Shown: positions 13,154-64,000 of the stretch, piece by piece | Layout: the number at the start of each line of letters is the position of its first letter | How positions within the stretch are numbered: the stretch's first letter is position 1 | Source of the DNA: Myxocyprinus asiaticus | Lineage: Eukaryota > Chordata > Actinopteri > Cypriniformes > Catostomidae | NCBI RefSeq assembly: GCF_019703515.2 | Contig: NC_059348.1 | Coordinates: 21,810,156 to 21,874,155, forward strand | Length of the DNA: 64,000 nt | Direction of reading: 5' to 3' | Translations under genes and position numbers: made by a program | The notes under the pieces: generated by a model | What the model was told of the DNA's origin: nothing | The model's input: only the letters and a program-made list of their open reading frames with translations | Database searches by the model: none

Positions 13154-14704
13154 CAACCCCAATTCTGAAAAAGTTGGAACAGTATGAAAAATGCTAATAA
13201 AAACAAAAAAGAGTGATTTGTAAATTATATTCACCCTTTGCTATATTGAAAGCACCACAACTACGCATAATATGATGTTTTACCTTGTGAATTTTATGTT
13301 TTTTTTTTTTGTTTTTTTTTTTTAAAATGTACAGTAATTTCAAATCAGATGATTGCAACACGCTCCAAAAAAGTTGAGACAGATAATTTAAGACTAATAA
13401 CAATTTGACAAATTGAAATAAGGCGATGTGGAACAGGAGATGTTAAACAGGTGATGCAATTGTGTCATAGTACTGTGTACTGTATAAGGAGCCTCCAAAA
13501 ACAGCCTTGTCCTTCAAGAGCAAGGATCGTTCAAGACTTGTCAATTTGCCAACAGATGCTTCAGCAAATAATCCAGCACTTTGAGAACAATGTTCCCCAA
13601 AGACAAATTGGAAGGATTTTGGGCATTTCATCCTCTACAGTGCACAATATAGTTAAAAGATTCAAGGCATCTGGTCAAATCTCAGTGTGTAAAGGGCAAG
13701 ACGAAAACCACTTCTGAATGAGCATGATCTCTGATCACTCAGACATCACTGTCTTAAAAAACGTCATTCATCTGTAATGGATGAACATGGGCTTGGGATA
13801 ACTTTAGTAAACCTTTGTTAGTCAACACCACGCGCCGCTGCATCCACAGATGCAAGTTAAGTCTTTACTATGCAAAGCAGAAGCCATACATCAACACTGT
13901 CCAGAAGCAGTGGAATGTTTTTTGTCCAAAGAGTCCACATTTCAAAAAGTTTTTGAAAAACACAGCTGTCGTGTTATCCGGGCCAAAGGCGAAAAGGACC
14001 ATCAAAGCTGTTATTAGCGTCAGGTCCAAAAGCCAGTGTCTGTATGGCCGAGGGGTGTGTCAGTGCCCATGGCATGGGTAACTCGCACATCTGTGAGAAC
14101 ACCATGAATGCAGACAAATATGTAAAAATTTCGGAGCAATATATACTGCCATCCAGCACCATCTTTTCCAGTGACGTCCCTGCATTTTCCAGCAGGACAA
14201 CTTCAAACCACATACTGCCCGGATTACAAGTGCATGGCTGTGTAAGCAGAGAGTGTGGGTGCTAGATTGGCCTGCCTGCAGTCCTGACCTGTCTCCAGTT
14301 GAGTATGTGTAGCGCATTATTAAGCACACCATACGGCAACAAAGACCCCGTACAATTGTGCAGCTAAAGACCAACATAATGGATGAATGGGGGAAAATTC
14401 CACTTTCTAAACTTAAACTTGTGTCTTCAGTGACCAAATGCTAAATAAGTGTTATTAGAAGAAATGGTAATGTTTCACAATGGTAAACACTTGACTGTCC
14501 CAACTTTTCGGAACGTGTTGCAATCATCTGATTTGAAATTACCGTACATTTAAAAAAAAAAAAATGCACAAGGTAAAACATCATACTATGTGTAGTTGTG
14601 GTGCTTTCAATATAGAAAAGGGTGAATATAAATTTACAAATTCACTCCTTTTTGCTTTTATTAGCATTTTTCATACTGTCCCAACTTTTTCGGAATTGGG
14701 GTTG
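13154..14704 (+). mobile_element. Tc1/mariner-group element with TA target duplication
   Basis: The ends are inverted: caaccccaattctgaaaaag on the left and the complement of ctttttcggaattggggttg on the right, extending past 50 bp (agtatgaaaaatgctaata). TA flanks at 13152-13153 and 14705-14706. A second, inner inverted pair includes aaagcaccacaactac and gtagttgtggtgctttc. Confidence 0.85.
13451..14444 (+). pseudogene. IS630/Tc1-mariner-type transposase pseudogene
   Basis: The N-terminal frame (13451-13717) carries a helix-turn-helix: QRQIGRILGISSSTVHNIVK. Downstream frames hold QKQWNVFCPKSPHFKKF. Near 14260-14310 a frame reads DWPACSPDLSPVEYV, the C-terminal catalytic block of the DDD/E superfamily, and it ends SSVTKC at TAA 14442-14444. 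Several stops and frame changes (for example at 13715 and inside PVEYV-stop) mean it cannot be translated whole. Confidence 0.8.
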
Positions 14705-14706
14705 TA

Positions 14707-16249
14707 GAATATTCTGTCAATAACGCTGATGCATGTCATTTTCGAGGTTAAAATCCTCTCTCATATCCCAGCTTAATAGTAAGCCTTTCCTTGGATGGTT
14801 TCACCTAAAAGTGTAAAACTGTGGCTCTGTGGTGCTATCAGCTATTGCTCGGTTTGTTTGAATGGCCCGTTTGCCCGACACAGCAACATTGGCTCAACCA
14901 ATGGTGTGAGTTTGGGATGGGATTTTCTATTTTATGACCATGGAAGACAGAGGGAGTTTTCTAGAATCTGTCTGAAAACAGTGATTTTTTTTTGCAATTC
15001 CATTTGGGGAAACTACTACCACAGAAATTACACACAACAGCTTTACATTTTGATTTAATATTTGTAGACGGGCAATGTTCAAACATCTAAGTACCCACCC
15101 ATTGAAAAGAAAAAAAAACTCTAGCTATTTTGTTACCCAACAGGGTACTTTTCATCAGTCTGTTTTTTAACATTATGCCAGACACGCTGGAGCTTTCTTG
15201 ACCCCTCATTTGGTGAAGGAAATTCTTCCTTCCATGACATCAAAGCCAATGTATCAGAAGCCAGAGGGCAGATAAATTTTCTGAGCACTTTCCACTGTTC
15301 AGCTTGTTACGATCAGACAAATCTGGCCCTTCTCAGAGGCTGGGGACCCCCTTATCAAATAGCTCACAATTTTTCTTCCTCTGCTGAGTCTCTTGCACAT
15401 TGACAAATGTCACCCTGTAAAAATTCCAGTGCTGGTCCCTGAAAGCCCAGCAGCTGTATTGGGAACTCCTGAGGAACATTGCTGCCAGATTCCCACTCCA
15501 CAACGGAGGCCAACAGGCAAGTGTGTTGCTGAGGAAGACAAGTATTTTTGAAAAAGGAGATTATGGAAAAAACCACACATTTTGACGCATGCCTTGACTT
15601 AGTGGAGGCACATTTTCACGACAGTCGAATGGTAAAATGGGACAAAAAATGTCCTTGGGTAGACCAGCAGGCCAATTCCAGAGGGGAACCTCTTAAGAGT
15701 GCTTATGCTTGCTCTTTGTGTGATAAGAAATGGGATGGAGGCAGAGTCATTAAAATTGTGTGAGATAAGAAAGAGCTCATTCTATCGGTCCGACCCTCCT
15801 GATTAAGAGGCTAATTCGCTAGACTTCAGTACAACCTGGAAGGAGATGGTTTTACCTCTCACCAAAAATGAGAAAAATGTCCTTGAACAATAAATGCATT
15901 TTCTTCAACAACTATTCCTAATCAAATACCTTTAACCACAAAAAATTCTATGCAACACTTTCGAATTTGTAGGGCAGCAGTAAATGAGCACTCTAAATTC
16001 ATGTGAGGTTTCAATACAATAAAACGGAGAAATTAAAAATCTTAAAGTCTTAAAAGTTCAAGGTAGTGCTGAAATAGAAACAGGCATGTAAACACGTCAG
16101 GCAATATCATGCCCTGCTGGCAACACAAATGAATAAGGAGAGAACTTTAAAAGGCAAAAACAGAAAGATAATTAAACAAAATTAAAAAACAAATAAAGCT
16201 TTATGAGAACAAGACAAGTATGTTCATGCACTGCTGCACTAGGTCTTAC
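14707..16249. other. Left-hand part of the intron after the 16250 exon; nothing recognised
   Basis: I searched the minus strand for the next st3gal3 exon (the RILNP and S-motif region) and saw none. Confidence 0.5.
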
Positions 16250-58973
<42,724 letters not shown>

Positions 58974-59012
58974 GTTCCTCAATCATTCACATGGTACCAT
59001 GTTTTAGATCAC

Positions 59013-59328
59013 CTAGGAACAGAGCAGAAAGACCAAGGGAAGGTGAATCACATTTTTACAGCATACGGTTAAGCAGACAGACTCTTTTTATTAATTCAAG
59101 TACACAAGCAAGTGTGTTTGACAGATGAATTACAAGGATTTTTTAAATATATATAGTAAGATGATACATATAATATATATTTGGAATCAGCTGGTTTTTT
59201 TGCATTAACTGGACCAAAAAAGTGATCCCATCTTCACAAGTATAGACAAACACAAAGTGCTTAAGCTAACAACACACAAACAATTATAATCTTTCATGTC
59301 TTTATTGAACACAACTCATTAAACATTC
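59013..59328. other. Upstream intron, nothing recognised
   Basis: The 59013-59035 part is the polypyrimidine tract and acceptor of the first coding exon. No non-coding exon was recognised. Confidence 0.45.
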
Positions 59329-60449
59329 ACAGTGCTGTGGGGAAAGTAAGTGAATCCTTGGATTTAATAATTGGTTGATCCTCCTTTGGCAGCAATAACC
59401 TCAACCAAGCCTTTCCGGCAGCTGCGGATTAGACCTGCACAACGTTCAGAAGGAATTTTGGACCATTCTTCCTTACAGAACTGTTTCAGCTCAGCCATAT
59501 TCTTAGTATGTGGTGTGAACTGCTCTCGAGGTCATTCCACAGCATCTCTATTGGGTTAAAGTTTGGGCTCTGACTGGGCCACTCCAAAAGATGGATTTTC
59601 TTTTTTGAAGCCATTCTGTAGTGGATTCTGTAGTGCATCAGTCCACAAAACATTTTCCCAGTAGCATTGTGGAGAGTCAAGGTGGTCTTTGGCAAAATTT
59701 AGGCGCACAGCAATGTTTTGTTGGAAAGTAGCTACTTCGTTCATGATGTCCTGCCATGGACACCATGCCTGACTCATGAAGAGAGATGTTAATAAGTTCC
59801 AATGATTCCTTCAAGTCTTTGGCTGTCACTCTAGGGTTCTTTCTTTACCTTGTTAAGCATTCTGTGATGTGCCCTTGGAGTCATCTTGGCTGAACAGCCA
59901 CTTCTAGGGAGAGTAGCCACAGTACCAAATCGTCTACATTCATAGACAATTTGCCTAACTGTGGACAGATGAATATCTAAGCTCTTCGAGACAACGTTAT
60001 AACCCTTTCCAGCTTTATGCAAAACAGCAATCCTTGATCGAAGGTCTTCGGAGATCATTTTTGTGAGGCATGGTCCACGTTAGCAGATGCTTCTTGTGAA
60101 AATCAAACTTAAAATGTTTGAGTGCTTTTTATAAGTCAAAGTAGCTCTAACCCAAACCTCCAATCTCGTTTCATTAATTGGATGCCAGATTTGCCAACTC
60201 CTGACTCTAACTAGCTATTGTTGACATCATTAGCCTAGGGGTTCACATACTTTTTCAAAGCTACACTGTGAATGTTTGAAAGATGTATTCGATATGTACA
60301 AGAACAATTCAATAATGTGTGTTATTGGTTAAAACAGATTGTGTTTGTTCATTATTGTAACTTAGATGAAGATCAAACCAGATTTTAAGACAAATTTATA
60401 CATAAATGCAGGCAATTCCAAAGGGTTCACATACTTTTTCTTGCCACTG
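59329..60449 (-). mobile_element. Tc1-like element with eroded left end
   Basis: The right end (gttcacatactttttcttgcc, then actg before TA at 60450-60451) has an inner copy at about 60240-60270. The left end keeps only a cacagtgctgtggggaaagt copy of the repeat with CA instead of TA. Confidence 0.75.
59486..60058 (-). pseudogene. Tc1-like transposase pseudogene
   Basis: The N-terminal frame (60058-59831) has MISEDLRSRIAVLHKAGKGY, then VSKSLDIHLSTVRQIVYECR, a helix-turn-helix, and TLPRSGCSAKMTPR. Other frames downstream hold MLHNATGKMFCGL-like pieces and EWPSQSPNFNPIEMLWNDLE, the DDE glutamate block (59695-59486). There are frameshifts and a shortened catalytic core. Confidence 0.8.
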
Positions 60450-61012
60450 TATAATATGGCCATGAAGTTTCCTAAAGCACGTCATTAGACTAAAAAAATT
60501 TTTACGCAATTCCTCGTGTGGCATTTGATTTTCATACACAGTTGAAGTCAGAAGTTTACATAAACCTTAGCCAAATACATTTAAACTCAGTTTTTCACAA
60601 TTCCTGATATTTACACATAGAAAACATTCCCCGTTTTAGGTCAGTTAGGATCACTATTTTAAGAATGTGAAATGTCAGAATAATAGTAGAGAATTATTTA
60701 TTTCAGCTTTTATTTCTTTCATCACATTCCCACTGGGTCACAAGTTTACACACAATTTGTTAGTATTTGGTAGCATTGCCTTTGAATTGTTTAACTTGGG
60801 TCAAACGTTTTGGGTAGCCTTCCACAAGCTTCTCACAATAAGTTGATGGAATTTTTGTAGTGCCCGATATTAGCCTTTATAATGGTATCGGCATATATTT
60901 TACTGATATGTGCAGATATGAAAACTTTTTTTTCATAACATATAATGCAGAAAACAATGCTTTAGAATTGGTGTCATTATGTAGTTTGTCCAGCAAAGCG
61001 CGCTCTGACTCA

Positions 61013-62189
61013 GAAATCACCCAAATGGCCCTGATCAAAAGTTTGCATACCCTTGAATGTTTGGCCTTGTTACAGACACACAAGGTGACACACACAGGTT
61101 TAAATGGCAATTAAAGGTTAATTTCCCACACCTGTGGCTTTTTAAATTGCAATTAGTGTCTGTGTATAAATAGTCAATGAGTTTGTTAGCTCTCACGTGG
61201 ATGCACAGAGCAGGCTAGATACGGAGCCATAGGGAGCAGAAAAGAACTGTCAAAAGACCTGCGTAACAAGGTAATGGAACTTTATAAAGATGGAAAAGGA
61301 TATAAAAAGATATCCAAAGCCTTGAAAATGTCAGTCAATACTGTTCAATCACTTATTAAGAAGTGGAAAATTCAGGGATCTCTTGATACCAAGCCAAGGT
61401 CAGATAGACCAAGAATGATTTCAGCCACAACTGCCAGAAGAATTGTTCGGAATACAAAGAAAAACCCACAGGTAACCTCAGGAGAAATACAGGCTGCTCT
61501 GGAAAAAGATGGTGTGGTTGTTTCAAGGAGCACAATATGACGATACTTGAACAAAAATTAGCTGCATGGTCGAGTTGCCAGAAAGAAGCCAATGCCACAA
61601 AAAAGCCTGGTTACAATATGCCTGACAACACCTTGATACGCCTCACAGCTTCTGGCACACTGTAATTTGGAGTGACGAGACCAAAATAGAGCTTTGTGGT
61701 CACAAACATAAGCGCTATATTTGGAGAGCAGTCAACAAGTATCCTTTTCCATCTTTATAAAGTTCCATTACCTTGTTACGCAGGTCTTTTGACAGTTCTT
61801 TTCTGCTCCCCATGGCTCAGTATCTAGCCTGCTCAGTGCATTCACTTGAGAGCTAACAAACTCATCGACTATTTATACACAGACACTAATTGCAATTTAA
61901 AAAGCCACAGGTGTGGGAAATTAACCTTTAATTGCAATTTAAACCTGTAACTGTAACAAGGCCAAACATTCAAGGGTATGTAAACTTTTGATCAGGGCCA
62001 TTTGGATGATTTCTGTTATCATTATGATTTAAAAAGGAGCCAAACAACTATGTGATAATAAATGGCTTCATGTGATCACTATCCTTAAATAAAAGACAGT
62101 TTTTTTGCATGATCAGTCATATTTTCAAAATCAATGCCAAAATTTCGCAATTTCTGCCAGGGTATGCAAACTTTTGAGCACAACTGTAG
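61013..62189. mobile_element. Inverted duplicate of Tc1 5' sequence
   Basis: The forward part matches 41276 to about 41998 of the copy at 41100. The inverted part, from tatccttttccatcttta, matches 41100-41560 in reverse and ends with the Tc1 terminus ttttgagcacaactgta. About 450 bp can therefore form an imperfect hairpin. Confidence 0.8.
61230..61738 (+). pseudogene. Tc1-like transposase 5' fragment
   Basis: The start again reads ATA (61230) before GSRKELSKDLRNKVMELYKD. The frame 61274-61540 holds KGYKKISKALKMSVNTVQSL and ends at the same TGA after SRSTI as the copy at 41100. The rest of the gene is cut at the inversion point, just after a WSDETKIEL block. Confidence 0.8.
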
Positions 62190-62460
62190 ATACCCGTTTC
62201 CTCCAGCATCTTCACAAGGTCCTTTGCTGTTGTTCTGGGATTGATTTGCACTTCATCTCTAGGAGACAGAATGCATCTCCTTCCTGAGCGGTATGATGGC
62301 TGCATGGTCCCATGGACTCTGCTTGAAATAGTATACTTGCATACTATTGTTTGTACAGATGAACGTGGTACCTACAAGCATTTGGAAATTGCTCCCAAGG
62401 ATGAACCTGACTTGTGGAGGTCCACACTTTTTTTTCTGAGGTCTTGGCTGATTTTCCCAT
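62190..62460 (-). pseudogene. Sleeping-Beauty-like transposase N-terminal remnant
   Basis: The start ATG is at 62460 (MGKS..). Pieces read LHKSGSSLGAIS-like and VPRSS-like sequence in shifted frames, then QPSYRSGRRCILSPRDEVQI and NPRTTAKDLVKMLEETG (62305-62190). A deletion near the start shifts the frame. Everything after the DNA-binding domain is replaced by the mosaic insert. Confidence 0.72.
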
Positions 62461-62842
62461 GATGTCAAGCAAAGAGGCACTGAGTTTGAAGGAAGGCCTT
62501 AAAATACACCCACAGGTACACCTCCAATTCAGTACACCTAATTGAAAGAAGCTAATTGGCTAACTGTCTAAAGGCTAGACATCATGCTTAAAAGGCACAG
62601 TTAACTTTGTGTATGTAAACTTCTAACCCACTAGAATTGTGATATCAATTAATTAGTCAATTAAAAGTGAAACAATCCGTCTATAAACAATTGTTGGAAA
62701 ACTTACTCGGGTCATGGACATAGTAGATGTCTTAAACAACCTGCCAAAACTATAATTTGCTAATATAAAATCTGTGGAGTGGTTAAAAATGAGTTTTAAT
62801 GACTTCAACCTAAGTGTATGTAAACTTCTGACTTCAACTGTA

Positions 62843-63165
62843 AATGCTTTAGTAAAAATAGTTTATGTAGGTAAACATTTCTTTTTTATGATGTTTTGTT
62901 ATATTGGTGCATATAAATTAAATGATAAATATCCCTGCATTCATTTTGTGCCTTGTTTTTTTTAACTAGGCTTTTAATGAGATCGCTACTGTATTTGACT
63001 TCTTAGTTCCTCTGTTTGAAAAAAAAAAAAAAAAAAATCATGCCTTTGAGCCCATTGAAAACAAATAAGTATAAATATCAAGATATATATTGAATTTAGT
63101 CAAAAGGTTGAAAATATAAAGATTTTTTTAGTTATTTCACCCAGCCCTAATATATAGTATAATGG
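62843..63165. other. Nothing recognised apart from a poly-A tract
   Basis: A run of A lies at about 63020-63037. Confidence 0.45.
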
Positions 63166-64000
63166 GGCTTTTCCACTGCACGGTACAGCTCAACTCGACT
63201 TGGCGTGCTTTTTGGGGGTTTTCCACTGTGGATAGTACCTGGTACCTGATACTTTTTTAGTACCACCTCGGTTGAGGTTCCAAGCGAGCCGAGCCTAAAT
63301 ATGACGTCAAAACCCTGCAGATCACTGATTGGTCAGAGAGAATCGCACTACCAGTGTCACTGGATTTGCGACACGGGACATCATCCTGCTAGTTTTAAAG
63401 TTAGCAACAGCAACAGCAGTATCATTTGTTCACGTGACTTTCGAAATGTAAAAAGAAATGGCTGTGCGCAAAACCACGCCGTGGTCAATAAACGAGGTGC
63501 AGACGTTCCTCTCGTTAGCGACAAATGAAACGACACGAAACGAAAAAGTCTTTCAGGAAGTGTCTCAGCTGTTGGCCACACACGGCTACCATCGGACCTA
63601 CCAACAGTGTAGGGAAAAGTTAAAAAAACTTAAGTGACAACAGAACCATCAAGGACCACAACAGCCGGAGTGGTTCAAACAGAAGAAAGTGGAAGTGGAT
63701 CGCCCAAATTGACACTATGGCAATAGACTGGCAAGCAATGGGAGGGAGAGTGCCCTGGACTCAGCGTTGTTGGAGTCCATGATGGAGGATGGTATGTTTT
63801 GTTACATTAACTCTATATTCTGCTTGAAAGCTTCACTTTATTTAGTTGACCAGCTACTGGAAATCTTGCTTCTAAAACAACCAGGCCAATTTAACAGCTA
63901 CACTTGTGTAAAATCACCATGCAACAACTGCTTTATGCAGCACAATGAGCTAGTAGCTAACAGCTACCGGTCGTGTTACTGTTTATGGTCAGTAATGTTT
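63166..64000 (+). mobile_element. PIF/Harbinger-like element, left end (continues past the window)
   Basis: It starts ggggcttttccactgcacgg, then gtacagctcaactcgacttg and ggtacctgatac. This is the terminus of a fish Harbinger-type element that carries a SANT/Myb-like gene. The right end is outside the window. Confidence 0.6.
63458..63637 (+). pseudogene. Myb/SANT-like DNA-binding protein of a Harbinger element, broken
   Basis: Harbinger elements carry a second gene whose Myb/SANT-like protein binds the transposon ends and helps import the transposase. The 59-codon frame MAVRKTTPWSINEVQTFLSL, then TRNEKVFQEVSQLLATHGYH and RTYQQCREKLKKLK shows the family pattern (W-S-x-x-E-V, R-N-E-K-V, G-x-x-R-T-x-x-Q-C-R-x-K-x-K-x-L-K). 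A TGA at 63635 stops it, and the next frame resumes with RTIKDHNSRSGSNRRKWKW, so a frameshift splits the gene. Confidence 0.65.

Larger units (their letters stand above)
60539..62840. mobile_element. Mosaic element inside Sleeping-Beauty-like ends
   Basis: The outer ends (cagttgaagtcagaagttta at 60539; inverse ending 62840 before TA) and inner repeats (near 60727 and 62612) are of the Sleeping-Beauty type. Inside are, in order, a hAT-like fragment (60857-61012), a Tc1 5' half in forward orientation (61013-61738) and the 5' end of the same Tc1 family inverted (61739-62189). The left flank reads CA rather than TA. Confidence 0.8.

Overview
The window looks like nuclear DNA of a cyprinid (carp or zebrafish-like) fish. 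It is AT-rich and gene-poor, and it is packed with repeats typical of that group: Sleeping-Beauty-like and other Tc1/mariner elements, an L2-type LINE, hAT and PIF/Harbinger-like non-autonomous elements, and the fold-back family beginning tagttcacccaaaaatgaaa. No prokaryotic genes, CRISPR arrays, rRNA or functional tRNA genes were seen.

The one host gene I can support is the 5' coding part of an ST3GAL3-like alpha-2,3-sialyltransferase on the minus strand. Nine coding exons, from a start codon at 58973 down to 16250, splice in frame into 269 codons (807 nt) with consistent GT/AG sites and phases. They cover the cytoplasmic tail, the membrane anchor, the stem, the start of the luminal catalytic domain and the whole L-sialylmotif. 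The exons for the S-motif, motif III and VS motif were not found and should lie left of position 1. The first coding exon has a splice acceptor at 59013-59014 before its ATG, so a 5' non-coding exon should lie further right. Nearly everything else from 16250 to 58973 is therefore intron.

Layout: 1-16249 is presumably the next intron. It holds a Tc1 3' tail, a TA-flanked MITE, a hAT-like MITE, a fold-back element, a Sleeping-Beauty-like element with an L2 LINE inserted in it (3955-7473), and a mariner-type element (13154-14704). 16250-20123 has three exons around hAT-like debris. 20124-30112 has a Harbinger-like MITE, two fold-back elements and a LINE 3' end split by a DNA transposon. 30208-38549 holds a nest of elements. 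38643-46335 carries three exons and a nearly complete Tc1 element (41100-42737). 46408-58864 is a long intron with three hAT elements that keep near-perfect 8-bp target duplications, an internally deleted Sleeping-Beauty-like element, mariner debris and a SINE. 59013-64000, upstream of the first coding exon, holds Tc1 copies, a mosaic element inside Sleeping-Beauty-like ends, and the left end of a Harbinger element with a SANT-like ORF.

Most transposon genes here are broken. The exception worth noting is a 1.2-kb hAT derivative (46708-47936) that keeps an apparently intact two-exon reading frame for a BED zinc finger only, with splice sites and a polyA signal but no catalytic domain.
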